Source of the DNA: Penicillium oxalicum
Taxonomy: Eukaryota; Ascomycota; Eurotiomycetes; Eurotiales; Aspergillaceae
Direction: 5' to 3'
Assembly: GCF_001723175.1 (NCBI RefSeq)
Contig: NC_064653.1
Span: forward strand, 3,472,001-3,536,000
Length of the DNA: 64,000 nucleotides
A program made the position numbers and the translations under genes. Of the stretch, positions 42,621 through 53,187 are shown in pieces. The notes under the pieces were generated by a model. The model was not told the DNA's origin. It made no database searches and saw only the letters and a list, made by a program, of their open reading frames with translations. Every line of letters starts with the position of its first letter. The stretch's first letter is position 1.

Positions 42621-45563
42621 ATGCGTCGCAACTCTGACATCGAAATTCAGCTGCCCGATATGGGAACAACACCACTGTCGCCGGCTCTGCTCGCAGAATC
42701 TGATGATATTGAAATGACTTCCCACGACCCGGCACCCCCACTGACGCTTCCCCCACACATCGCCGCTCGCTTTTACCGTCGAAACAGCAAGATCCGGCGG
42801 TCCTCCGCAGCCTCTTCACGACGCAGCTCCGTTTCATCGCTACACTCGCACCACTCGAACGTGTTGTCAAATAGCCCCTCGAGTGAAGATCATATCGCTC
42901 AGCATCTCCGACGCAACTCCATTATCGAATCTCGCAAAGCTCGGCTCGCGGATCGTGCCTTGCACGCCGAGAAGGTGCGGCTGCGTGCCGCGCTAGCAAA
43001 AGCGGCAACACGAAGTCTATACAGCGAGGAGCGCGCCTTGGCTGCCCAACAGGCGCGAGAGCGTCTCCTAGCCGAGATCACTGCCAAGTGTGAGGAGCAA
43101 GTCAAACGTGCAAAGAAGAAAGCAGAGGAACAGCGGGAGAAGCTGGCCGCGGAACACGCTCGCCTGCGACTGGAGATTGCTGAGAAGTGTGCAGAGGCGG
43201 AAAAGCGCCGTGCCCTATACCAGCAAACGCACCGGCGTCAGCGCACAAGTAGCCTGCCGGCTACGGTGGAGAAGAAGATGATGGGACGAGCGGTCGTAAA
43301 AGGGTTGACCCAAGATGCTGCAGCTCGGAAGATTCAGCGAGTATGGAGAACACACCACGCGAAAGCGGTGATGCAAAGGTTCCGCGCGTTGAACCTGTCT
43401 ATTAGCCAGGTGCGCGAAATGCCTTTCGATAGAGTTGGGGCTCTGCTGTCGGACAAAGCTGTTCTCGAGACAACGACTCAAGTCCTTCGCCTGTGTGGTC
43501 TCCAGGATCTGGAGGGTGGCACATTGGGTGAACGTGGTGCGGTACGCACTTTCCTCAGCAGTTACATGATTGTCACTCATCCGACCGAGGTCTTGAGTGG
43601 GGATGGGGAGCAGGAGCAAGATTTGATCAACAAGGCTCGAGAGCTTTTGTCTGTCTTTGGACAAGTAACCGGGCTTCTTTCGTCAGGCTGTTGCTCTCCC
43701 ACGGTCATTACCTCGGATCTCCAAACTCTTTGCGAATCGTACAATGTTTTCTTCTCAGCATTTCACGCGTGGAAATCTCATGACTCGACGGTCCTTATCG
43801 ACATCATGCTAGCACAATTCGTCGAGCTAGAGCTCATCTGGCAGACCGTGAAGGACAACGAGGCTGGAGGCGCCGCCAACGATTACCGCCAGGGTATTCG
43901 GCAAAACCAGATTCTCCTCTTGGCTCGGCTTAAGCGCCTCGCTGGCTCAGACAAAGCCATGGACATGATTCGGCAATCTCTCAAAAAGGTCAAGCGAGAG
44001 AAGAAGCGACTGGCCTCGAAGCAGGCCATTCCTCGTTCGACCGAGCCTGCGGCTGCTCCCTCGCCGGGCGTTCTGACCGAGAGTGTCACAACCTCGATGA
44101 GTGAATCATCCAACAACGGGGACGTTGCCGTCCTTCAAGAGCTCGACAAACAGCGTGCTTCTCCCCACGAGCAGTTCACAAAGATCATGACGGCCCTTCC
44201 CGAGAACCGGGCTCTGGTTCATGAGCTGCTCCTTAACAAAGAATATAAAATTGAGGAGTCATCATACACTGAGCCTCGACGCCAGATCATGGCGCACATG
44301 TGCGAGCAGATGAGGCGAGATGTCGAGGCAGGCCATGGGACCGGCTGGACCGTTGCCATGGCCACTGTCATTCAGGACCGTCTTTTGCGGTCGCTCCAAC
44401 CTGGGAATTCTCTTTACGTGCTGATCAGTGAGGTCCTGGACCCCAAATTGGTGGAGAATCAATGCCAAGCCGGAACATTCTCCTATGAGAATTTCTTCAA
44501 TTTTATGAATAACATCCTCCCTCGGCTTTGCGCACCCTATCGAGACCCCATCGTGAAAGCATTTGCCGAGGATGCTTCCGGCGACGCGATCGATCGACTG
44601 GCGAAATTGATGGGCATCATCGACCTGCTCTCGCTCGATCACACTAATTTCATGATCCAGGTAGCTGCGCCGCAGCTGATCCAAGAAGCGCCTGGCTATG
44701 AGAAAAGAACGTTTGACAAGGGTATCGCCGACGGCTCAATCACGCTCGGCAAGACCCGACGGTTCTGGCGCACCAATTGGAACGTCATTGTTGATGAGAT
44801 GAAAAAGCGTGATCCCGAGAATGTACATGGGGAGCCTCGACCTGCATCATCCCGGGTGTATGCTCATGGCCTCGTGGATCTGGTCCTGAGCAATGCCGTC
44901 GTTTCAGAGGACCTGATTCCGGAAACCCTTTCACTCGATCAGCAACGCCTGGAACGCCTGCATGCACGAGCATTTCAGATTGTGGCCACAGCATCCATTT
45001 TACTGACGGCCAAAAACTTGCTGAAACGGGATGCTCGGTCCCAATGGAAGCCAGAGGCAGACCGGATTCTTTCTCTGAATTTCAATGAAATCACCGCCGA
45101 GCGAGTGCAGTCGATTCTCGAGTCCACGCATCCTATGCCTTCGTCTGCCAGTGCGCAACTGGCGGCGACGATCAGACGTGTGCTCACCCCCGTGGCAACC
45201 GCAAATTCTTCAGCTGCGGTCCAGCCAAGCGTGCAGGTTCGAACTGAGATAGGGTCGGACTCGCTTCCTGCTGACCACACCACCAGCAGCTCCGCCGGGT
45301 CGAGCTTCTCGGATCCAGTTGCTAAGCTCATCCTTTCCCGTCTGCGAAGCCACGTTCTCTCTCGAATCAGCGCATCCAGCGCATCTGAGCGAGTCCGGGC
45401 GACCACCACTGCCAGTCAGAGTCTCGCTAGTGCCGGTATGCCCGAGTTTGTGGGTGAAGTGGGTAAATTTGTTGAAGAACTGGAAAAAGTGCGCGAAGTC
45501 GATTGGCTTTGCCACAGCCACGTCTATGAACGACTTTACAACGAATGCACACCGACGCAGTGA
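42621..45563 (+). CDS. sok1: TCP11/Sok1-family protein
   Basis: Yeast Sok1, a member of the TCP11 family, is a dosage suppressor of loss of protein kinase A; metazoan TCP11 acts in cAMP signalling in sperm. The gene is a single uninterrupted frame of 980 residues. Residues 1-100 are serine-rich and disordered, with five RRxS motifs (at about 2-5, 53-56, 59-62, 67-70 and 97-100). A charged coiled coil spans about 105-200 (EQVKRAKKKAEEQREKLAAE). An IQ motif, KIQRVWRTHHAKAVMQRF, lies at about 237-255. The rest is the helical TCP11 domain, recognisable in FVELELIWQTVKD, IMAHMCEQMRRDVEAGHG and FMNNILPRLCAPYRDPIVKAF. The start is the first ATG and gives the family's usual N-terminus. Orthology to Sok1 is inferred from the family. 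A (TGC)9(TTC)20 repeat begins about 90 bp after the stop. Confidence 0.85.
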   Translation: MRRNSDIEIQLPDMGTTPLSPALLAESDDIEMTSHDPAPPLTLPPHIAARFYRRNSKIRRSSAASSRRSSVSSLHSHHSNVLSNSPSSEDHIAQHLRRNSIIESRKARLADRALHAEKVRLRAALAKAATRSLYSEERALAAQQARERLLAEITAKCEEQVKRAKKKAEEQREKLAAEHARLRLEIAEKCAEAEKRRALYQQTHRRQRTSSLPATVEKKMMGRAVVKGLTQDAAARKIQRVWRTHHAKAVMQRFRALNLSISQVREMPFDRVGALLSDKAVLETTTQVLRLCGLQDLEGGTLGERGAVRTFLSSYMIVTHPTEVLSGDGEQEQDLINKARELLSVFGQVTGLLSSGCCSPTVITSDLQTLCESYNVFFSAFHAWKSHDSTVLIDIMLAQFVELELIWQTVKDNEAGGAANDYRQGIRQNQILLLARLKRLAGSDKAMDMIRQSLKKVKREKKRLASKQAIPRSTEPAAAPSPGVLTESVTTSMSESSNNGDVAVLQELDKQRASPHEQFTKIMTALPENRALVHELLLNKEYKIEESSYTEPRRQIMAHMCEQMRRDVEAGHGTGWTVAMATVIQDRLLRSLQPGNSLYVLISEVLDPKLVENQCQAGTFSYENFFNFMNNILPRLCAPYRDPIVKAFAEDASGDAIDRLAKLMGIIDLLSLDHTNFMIQVAAPQLIQEAPGYEKRTFDKGIADGSITLGKTRRFWRTNWNVIVDEMKKRDPENVHGEPRPASSRVYAHGLVDLVLSNAVVSEDLIPETLSLDQQRLERLHARAFQIVATASILLTAKNLLKRDARSQWKPEADRILSLNFNEITAERVQSILESTHPMPSSASAQLAATIRRVLTPVATANSSAAVQPSVQVRTEIGSDSLPADHTTSSSAGSSFSDPVAKLILSRLRSHVLSRISASSASERVRATTTASQSLASAGMPEFVGEVGKFVEELEKVREVDWLCHSHVYERLYNECTPTQ

Positions 45564-46347
45564 GAGAGATTCTCGTTCGAAGGAGGTTTCTGACTTTGAT
45601 GTGAAACCCACGGCCCTGCCGCGTTTACTCAGTAAACCATGATTGCTCCTTTGCTGCTGCTGCTGCTGCTGCTGCTGCTTCTTCTTCTTCTTCTTCTTCT
45701 TCTTCTTCTTCTTCTTCTTCTTCTTCTTCTTCTTCTTCTGTCTTGGGAATACCTGAGGTCTTGTGGGTCAACCGGCGTTTTTTGTGAGCTTTCTCGTTGG
45801 GAGGGTTTCCCCTTCTCTTCTTTTCCATTGCGTATTTGCTTTTGTTTTTTTGGGCTCGGATAGGCTTGGGGGTATTAGCAACACGGACAGATTGAACGGC
45901 GTCCTGTTACGCATTGGGTTGCGGTAATTTGGATGGTGGACTGGGCTACTGGTTTCATAATTAGCAAGGGAAGGTACATTCAAATGCCCTACAAATTACA
46001 AGTTTTGGCCTTCCAGTCATTCGTAGAGTGTTCAGACAGTCGTTTTTCGAAGGTGTCTGGTTTGGCCCGTAACAGCTCCAACTCGGCATTTGAAGCTCAG
46101 GTTGACCTTTTGAGCCCGTCAGACTTACCGAAATGGTCAGTCAGATGAGGGCCGCATTCGTTATCTTATCGAACCTATCATGCATCTCCACCCCACATGC
46201 TGGCGGTCCGATATCCGCTCGATGACTACAGCAGCACATATTCTTCGGTCCGTCCAATTCCTTCTTCCTCTGACTGCGTTTCAAGCTCGCTTCAACCGTG
46301 TCTATTTGGAGAAACGTGCCTCTGCGAGGTCAACACAGAAGAACGCC
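45564..46347. other. Spacer between sok1 and cia1, with a compound microsatellite
   Basis: A 784 bp space holding the 3' flank of the Sok1-like gene, the trinucleotide repeat at 45652-45738 and the cia1 promoter and leader. From 46180 the reading frame is open in phase with cia1. Open frames across the repeat code only poly-Leu or poly-Glu. Confidence 0.6.
45652..45738. repeat. Compound trinucleotide repeat (TGC)9(TTC)20
   Basis: Nine perfect TGC units (45652-45678) run directly into twenty perfect TTC units (45679-45738) on the plus strand. The tract starts 88 bp after the stop of the Sok1-like gene, so it is probably in that transcript's 3' UTR. GAA/TTC tracts can form triplexes and are often polymorphic. 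Confidence 0.92.
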
Positions 46348-47763
46348 ATGGCCCAGCCATCCATCACCCTCCTCTCCGACCTGACACCACCGTCCCTCGA
46401 ACGAGCCTGGCTGTCAGCCCCGCACCCCACCCTCCCCATCGTCGCAACCTGCAGCTCCGACAAAACTGTCCGGATATACTCTCTCACCAATTTCCAGCTC
46501 CTCTCCACCATCACCGGCGGCCACAAGCGTAGCGTCCGCACCGCCGCATGGAAACCCCACGTGCAAGGGGAAAGCGTCCTTGCGACGGGTTCCTTCGACG
46601 CGACTGTCGGCGTTTGGCGCCGCTGGGATAGCTTCGGCCGTGCCGAAGGCGGCAGCGCCGCCTGGGAAAGCAACGCCGAGGCCGAGGTTGACGTGGGAGC
46701 ACGTATCGGGCAAACGGGGGCTTTGAACGAGGGAGCGGAGGAAGATGAAGAATGGCGATTCGCCGTTCTTTTGGACGGTCACGACAGCGAAGTCAAGTCC
46801 GTGTCGTGGTCTGCTTCGGGAATGCTTCTGGCAACGTGTGCGCGCGACAAATCGATCTGGATCTGGGAGGATTTGGACGATGGAGACAACAACTTTGAGA
46901 CGGTGGCGGTGATGCAGGAGCATGGCGGAGATGTCAAATGTGTGGCGTGGCATCCTGCAGAGGAGTGTTTGGCGAGCGGAGCCTACGATGATACGATCCG
47001 AATTTGGCGCGAGGATCTGGACGATTGGGGTCAGGTGGCATGTCTCAAGGGGCATGGTGGAACAGTGTGGTTTTTGGATTGGGAGAGCATGGATAATGTG
47101 CCGTCAGGCGGGCAGAATAGGGTCGGAGATGGTCTCGAAGAGGAAGAGAAAAAGAAGAAGCATGAAGAAAGTGCCGCGTTGCTGAAGCAATGGCAGGAAC
47201 AACACGCCACATCTGGACCACGACTGATTTCGTGCTCAGACGATCGTACCGTTCGTGTCTGGCGCCGGTTGCCCAAGGAAAGTCACGCCTTTGGTGCCAA
47301 TTCCTCCGCAGCGACCGGAATTCCCAGCATCATTCGGCCCACGGGATCTGACGAAAGTTGGGTGGAAGAAGCGGTGCTACCACATGCGCATGAATTGACC
47401 ATTTACGCCGTTGCATGGAGTCGACAGACCGGACTTGTGGCATCCGCCGGTGCGGACGGACGAATTGTCGTGTACGAGGAACGACTCGTGCAATCACCTC
47501 GAGAGGCAGATGCTGCGCCAACATCCAATAGTGATTCCATTGCCATGGACACCGAGACCGACACCGCCGGGAAACCCTCGCCAGCGGTGCGAACGGAGTG
47601 GTCCATTCTCGCGGTGATGGACGGCGCCCATGGAATCTACGAAATTAATCATATCGCCTGGGCGAAACGAGCAGATCGGGGACAAGTCCAGGGTCAAAAA
47701 GAAGAAGTCCTCGTGACGACTGCCGACGATGGAAGCGTAAAAGTGTGGACATTTCAGCGGTAG
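46348..47763 (+). CDS. cia1: Cytosolic iron-sulfur assembly WD40 protein Cia1 (CIAO1)
   Basis: Cia1 is the WD40 subunit of the CIA targeting complex that hands Fe-S clusters to cytosolic and nuclear proteins. A single exon of 471 residues starts at the ATG MAQPSITLLSDL; yeast Cia1 is about 330 and filamentous fungal versions are longer because of insertions. WD blades are visible: HPTLPIVATCSSDKTVRIYS, GHKRSVRTAAWKP...GSFDATVGVWRRW, GHDSEVKSVSWSASGMLLATC, DKSIWIWEDL, HGGDVKCVAWHPAEECLASGAY, KGHGGTVWFLDWE, LISCSDDRTVRVWRRL and the last with TTADDGSVKVWTFQR. Acidic and Lys/Glu insertions (EEEEKKKKHEESA) sit between blades. The frame is open upstream to an ATG at 46180 (and 46222), which would add a basic, mitochondrial-presequence-like stretch; the start at 46348 is preferred because it has the better ATG context (GCCATGG). 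Confidence 0.9.
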   Translation: MAQPSITLLSDLTPPSLERAWLSAPHPTLPIVATCSSDKTVRIYSLTNFQLLSTITGGHKRSVRTAAWKPHVQGESVLATGSFDATVGVWRRWDSFGRAEGGSAAWESNAEAEVDVGARIGQTGALNEGAEEDEEWRFAVLLDGHDSEVKSVSWSASGMLLATCARDKSIWIWEDLDDGDNNFETVAVMQEHGGDVKCVAWHPAEECLASGAYDDTIRIWREDLDDWGQVACLKGHGGTVWFLDWESMDNVPSGGQNRVGDGLEEEEKKKKHEESAALLKQWQEQHATSGPRLISCSDDRTVRVWRRLPKESHAFGANSSAATGIPSIIRPTGSDESWVEEAVLPHAHELTIYAVAWSRQTGLVASAGADGRIVVYEERLVQSPREADAAPTSNSDSIAMDTETDTAGKPSPAVRTEWSILAVMDGAHGIYEINHIAWAKRADRGQVQGQKEEVLVTTADDGSVKVWTFQR

Positions 47764-49677
47764 TGGATCTGCCCGGTTTATCTTTTGCATGTTGGTCGAG
47801 AATGACTGTCTTTCCTCGAGATGGATAGCTGGAAAAAACAAGTGTAACAATTTTTAGTTAGAGCTCACGACTGTGATAAAAGAGGATTCCGTCATGTATT
47901 CCATAGAAAACTCGCTTCATGCACTGGAATTCGAACTGTTTCAACCCACAATACCTCACCTGTTGGAGATCAACCGGCGCATTTTGTAATCTACCACCTA
48001 CATATAACAAACATCGTCTTTCCTCGTGGAAAGATTGGTCTCGAGGTGAAGTGTTTCCATTATATAGCCCGGTAGGCTTGAATGTGACTGGATACCTCCT
48101 AGATGCCGGTCGCCTGGGTAGGTACAGGTTGCTGTACATGGTATACAACCTGCAATTCTCCCATTCTAAGATTGCTCGCACTTGAAATTCGAGGTACCTG
48201 GAGTTTATTGACATAGCGATAAATAATGGCTACGACCCGAGAACAGTTCAAGTAAATAAAACAATTCATCGAGGAATGTACTTTTTTTTCTTCTCGGGGG
48301 AGCGAGCTACGGCCGAGCATCCCAAGATCCAGCGAGTGTTTGACAAGGAATACCCGTAATAGTCCAAGACTGCTTGAGAGTACTAGGAGTACCTGCCCGT
48401 CTACTTTTTGTCCTTGTTAAAAAGTTGATTAGATTCACAATCTTGAGGTAGAATTAAACCAAAATCAAGTATTTGATCCATGTGAGAAGATGAATCAATA
48501 CAAGGGTTGGTTTGAGTATTAATGGGCAACCTTATCGTCCGCGCAAAGTAGGACACAGTTGTTAGAGATAGTCATGTTTTTCGAGGTCAGTTCCAGCCCT
48601 GGTAGCCTCTTTGATCTGTGCAGACTCTTTCACAAGATTCGATCGTCCGAAATCCTGATCCACTGGAGAAAGTACATGGTAGCACTCGCATCTTGCATGT
48701 CACATGACTGTAGGATCCCCAATGCGCCATGCAGTGAGTTGTCTCACCTTCCGAAAGAGGCACATCTCTCCAAACCAAAGTCTGTTCTTTTTTGTTGACT
48801 CCGCTCTGATCTCACGTTGAGTGAGCATGACCGGCAAAAACGCAGGTGTCAACATGTCTGATTTTCAACGTCGGTTTAAAAGTATCTGCCTTGTGCCTTA
48901 TTCAACAGGTACAGTACATGCATATACCGTGCTTGGTTCAAATCTCTCTGTCCTGTTCCGAAAGCCAAGCTTACCAAGCTCTCCAAGCTTCTGTTCCGAT
49001 CTCCCCTGTCCCAACCTGTCCACCCTGTCCTCCACTTGAACCTGATCATTCCTGACCAAGCAATGTCTCCCGTGCTTACATCCCATGCACTGGATGGTGT
49101 CCAAATCCTCAACGGTGATTCGGACAAGCCTTTCCTTAGCGTCGCGGCGTCGGTCTCCACCCAGCCACCACCGGAGTCTGTTCCTTCGAGTTGACTGGTG
49201 GCTGCGCCGTTCCATCACGGCCGATCCACACTGGACGGGCTGTCGATGCACGTGGGCTGTCACGCAGACCAGCCAGGGCTCCAGTTCTCCAGTTCAGTAC
49301 TCCGTCTTGAACGATCGGGGGGGGGAAAGGGCCCACCAAACATGGAGACCTGCGTCTGGGTCTACGCGATAGTGGTCATTGTCGACGGCGCTCGGAAGAG
49401 CGGCAAGGATGGATCGCGCGGATTACATCCGACGAGGTGTACCTACCAGCCGATCGCTAGTGTGACATGTTCGCAAGGAAAAGGTATTTAAGTCAGAGCA
49501 AAAGTCACTCAGCTCATGCATTCATTTGGCTCTTTGGAGGAGATTGATCAAGGATTTTTTTTGATCCAACTTGTGGACTTTTTCTTCGTTGGAGCCGACT
49601 GGAGATTCTTCCGAGTCATCTCAATTCTCAAGTCCTTTTTGGTTTCCCCGGGTTGTTGAGATCCCTCAATTGACAAA
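47764..49677. other. Spacer between cia1 and the acid phosphatase gene
   Basis: A space of 1.9 kb without a supported gene. Open frames on both strands are below 125 codons and have no recognisable motif; there is a G10 run at about 49318-49326. The last 200 bp are the likely promoter and leader of the secreted acid phosphatase. Confidence 0.5.
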
Positions 49678-51471
49678 ATGAAGTTCTCCGTCGGAGCTCT
49701 TCTGGCTGGCTTGTCCATCGCAGCAGCGGTGCCAGTCGAGGTGTCAACTACAGTCGCGACCAAGGCCGCTGCTAAGCCCGTCAAGGGAAGATGGTTTGAG
49801 CGTGAGTGAGAATCTGAGCTGCTTTCTGCCTTTGCAAATGGGCGAGCCTGGTCCACAGACAATCGGGCCCAAGCTGTATTTCCCAGAAGCTCACGCGAGA
49901 ATCCTCTAGGCTTCGTGGTCATTGTTTTGGAGAACACCAACAAGGGTGTGACCATGGGTGACCCGTACTTTCTCAATCTCACCCACTGGGGAATGTTGCT
50001 GGGCGGCTATCACGGTAAGATCCAAACGAACTGGTGGCGGCACTCTCCAGAAAAGAAAACAACAAAACAGAGAGGAGTCATGTACTTTGGAAAGGATCAG
50101 GCTGACATCGAGGCTGATGGATGAACGCAGGAACCACTCATCCTTCGCAGGTAATTCAAAAGAACTCTACAGACGTCTTGACAATTGATCTGAACATTTC
50201 TGACGCGCATACAAACAGCCCAACTATATCACCATGGTCACCAACACCATTGCTGCTGGCGTATATGATGACAGTGACCACAACAGCACTGCGTACAACT
50301 TGATTGATCTTTTGGAGCCTGCTGGTGCGTATCCGTTCAACTCCCTGATTTCAATGTGACCAGACGACAGTTCTCCTGTCCTAGATCAGCATGCACACGC
50401 TGACCAAACACGGGTATTAGGAGTGACATGGAAGGCTTACATGGAGGGCTACAAGCCCAAGTCCAACGGTGACTGCAATCCCTACCACGAGGACAAGGAG
50501 ACTTTCTATGTCCGGTAAGGGCTCATCCCTCTTGAATATCTATTGATACTCGTATCTTTGAAGCGGAATTTGTTCCCCAAACTTACATGGCTTTTTTTTT
50601 TACATAGCAAGCACAACCCCTTCATGTCCTTTGACAATATTCGCAACAACACCGCCCGCTGCCAGAATATCGTCAATGCCGAGGAACATTTTGCCAAGGA
50701 TGTTGCCAAGGGCCGCGATGCCCCCATGTACATGTACTATGTGCCCAACCTGAAGAACGATGCCCACGACACCAACATTTCCTACGCCGCCAAGAACACC
50801 CAGCATGTGATTGACACCATGTTGAACCACAAGGAGTTTATGAAGGATACCGCGATTCTTTTGACCTTTGATGAAGATAGTATGTTGAACCTTGCCTCGA
50901 TTAGTGAATGGAAAGATCCAATGCAGGGGGAACCCCCAAATCGGGGGGGGGAGAAGAAGAAATAATATTGCGGTCAGCAATTCAGGATTCGACTAACCTT
51001 TCAATTCTCAACCTACAGACGTCTACACCAATGACAACTATGGCGATCCCAACTCCATCTACTCGATCCTTCTCGGCAACGACACCGTCAAATGCTACGA
51101 CTGTGTCGATCAAACCTACTACAACCGTAAGTATCCTCTTTTTGGTTCTCTCTTCCCTCTCTTTTCAATCCCCCTCTGCCTGGGATCATCTTATCCATCC
51201 CCACCCAACCTCGCATGACATCATTTGCTCACTCTTGTAACCATTTCCTCTCTTGGCAGATTTCTCCCAACTCGTCACCGTCGAGCGCAACTGGAACCTG
51301 AGCACTCTGCCCGGCGAGGGCTGGGACCAGTGGTGGCGTCCATTTGGCCAGCTCCGTACCTCCAAGGATGAGAACTGCGCGTTTGCGCCATGCTCCGAGT
51401 ACTACGATGGGAAGAGCCCGGCTCGGTCGGACAGTAACTGGAATGATCAGGGTCTGGAGGGGACTGCCTAA
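49678..51471 (+). CDS. Secreted acid phosphatase / phosphoesterase (PhoA type)
   Basis: This belongs to the phosphoesterase (PF04185-like) family of secreted fungal acid phosphatases. Eight exons are read: 49678-49801, 49910-50014, 50131-50150, 50219-50324, 50421-50514, 50608-50879, 51019-51126 and 51260-51471, giving 346 residues. A signal peptide (MKFSVGALLAGLSIAAAVPV) begins the protein. Family motifs follow: RFVVIVLENTNKG with the metal-binding E and N, then HPSQPNYITMV across the 20 bp exon 3, and late in the protein TAILLTFDEDN with the acidic pair. Potential N-glycosylation sites (NXS/T) occur, for example NHST-like and NNT. Exon 3 (50131-50150) is only 20 bp and codes GTTHPSQ, part of the conserved core, so omitting it breaks the protein. 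Such enzymes are usually induced by phosphate limitation; no element was verified here. It lies tail-to-tail with the lipase gene (341 bp). Confidence 0.88.
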
Positions 51472-51812
51472 GAGATGAAGTAGGAAAAGATTGGGAGAGG
51501 CAAGGTGATAAAAATCAGCTTGTGAACGAGGATACGCGGAGTCGGTACTACTAATACTACTACTCTTTATTACAACCACCTGATTGTTGGTAGAATGACT
51601 AGATCGAGTTTCACAGGTATTGAAAAAGTGACTTGTCCCATACAGTACATTGCCAAAAGCATCAATTGAATTGAACTGGATTCAATTCAATTCCACCCCC
51701 CCTCGTAGTATAATCTGTTTCTGAGTAGCTCCCATAACTAAAAAGAAATCCCCTTCAACCTATCTCCCCCCATTTCCTTCCTCCGCCCTCCTCTCATCCC
51801 CCAAAAAAGAAC
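51472..51812. other. Convergent 3' flanks of acid phosphatase and lipase
   Basis: A 341 bp tail-to-tail space, pyrimidine-rich near 51700-51800, which should hold both polyadenylation sites. No gene is seen. Confidence 0.6.
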
Positions 51813-53187
51813 TCACTTACACGCATCAATATCAACAAGATACCAATTATGCGCCGAAACACTGGCCGTCAGCGTCCCATCATTACCACCCAGCGAATTG
51901 ACCCCGGTCACCACGGTCACATCACCCGTAGTCACCGCCACATTATCCCCACTGGTAATCCAGTACTCGGGACTGGCGTGACTGAATCCAAACAAACGAG
52001 GAGGAAGCTTGGGCACGGCGTCGTCGGCGTGCGTCACGCGCCACTGATTGCCCACGTTGGTGATGTATTGAGCTAGAGCGAGATTACCGACGCGTGGTTG
52101 GCCGTATGTGTACTGGTAGAAGAAATTAGATACCGAAACCGAAACATCAAAAAGAAAAAAGAGAGAGAGAGAGAGAGAGTCTCACAATAGTCGGTGCATA
52201 TCCCTGACTATTCAAATCCAAACCAGCAAGCATCGCCAATGCACCACCCAGACTATGACCCGTGACCACGAGCGAGTAACCGGGGTAAGTGTTCAGCGCG
52301 GCATCGATCTGGGCTTTCAGCGTTGCGGCTACGGTCTGATAATCGAGCCAGAAGCCCTGATGGACTTCACAGCCAGAGCAGAGGGTGCTCGAAGTGAGTT
52401 CGGTGTCGAGATTGGCAATCCAGTTGCTGGTGGTGCGACTACCGCGAAATGAGAGGATGATTTGTTGCTGGGTGGTGTCGGCGGCGAGGAAGCCTGCTGC
52501 GTCGCCGTAGGTGTTTGTACTATTTAAAGGGAAAAGAGAGATCATCAGAGCGTTAGTGGATAGGGAATTTGATTTGAAGAGGATGAGTGGGGGGGGGGGG
52601 GTTCTCTTTTCTTTTCTTTTCTTTTTTGGGGTATGTTGTGTTTGAAAGGTTTGATGGTGATGAGGGGAGGTGAAAGGTTCCCATTCCAATGTTTTTTAGG
52701 TCAAGGATAGAAAGAGAGTCGGGGATTGCAAGTTGGAGGGTGGAAAGGGAAACGATGATGGAATCAAGAATATACCTGTCGAATTCGTAGAGCATCATGG
52801 CCCCCGAGGCTTGAACATCGGGACAATTGTTGGCGGAGCACGAGACGACTTGGTTGGCACCGCTGGTGTTGCCGGAACAGTAGGCTGCGGCGGACCATTG
52901 GGCATATCGACTGAGCTGGGCAAGGACCGTGGATGAGACGGCTAAAACAGACAAAAAAGAAAAGAAAAGTGGTTAGTCTATTTTTCCATAGGACCGACGT
53001 ACATCAGATCAGATCAGATGGGATGATCATGATCGATGCAGAAAAGTAGAAGTATATCATGGTTTGAAATAAACAAAAAAGGAATGTGTAAAGAAGGGTA
53101 TAGTTTCGTACATCGTTTCTGAGGTGCAGCAGCAGCCGTCGAGGCCAAACTGACCAAGGCCAGGAGTTCAGCAGCAGTGATCTTCAT
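51813..53187 (-). CDS. Secreted class 3 lipase (Thermomyces/Rhizomucor lipase type)
   Basis: This is an extracellular triacylglycerol lipase or esterase. Four exons on the minus strand, 53187-53112, 52941-52776, 52519-52186 and 52112-51813, give 291 residues, the same length as the Thermomyces lanuginosus lipase precursor. A signal peptide (MKITAAELLALVSLASTAAA) is followed by a PQKR-type propeptide end. The nucleophile elbow TGHSLGG puts the serine at about residue 170, the aspartate lies in THADDAVPKLPP at about 223, and the histidine in HNWYL at about 280; a cysteine pair CSGC is at about 128-131. Residues SFRGSRTTSNWIANL give the lid and oxyanion region of class 3 lipases. Feruloyl esterase A shares this fold, so substrate range is inferred, but GHSLGG and HASPEYW favour a lipase. 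Intron 3 carries a (GA)n run on the plus strand. Confidence 0.9.
52160..52180. repeat. (GA)n microsatellite inside a lipase intron
   Basis: A plus-strand GA run (CT on the sense strand) about 20 bp long sits near the donor of the third intron. It is within the intron and does not disturb the reading frame. Confidence 0.7.

Noticed and set aside
45625..45863. Poly-Leu and poly-Glu frames over the trinucleotide repeat
   Set aside because: They are produced by the TGC/TTC repeat alone.
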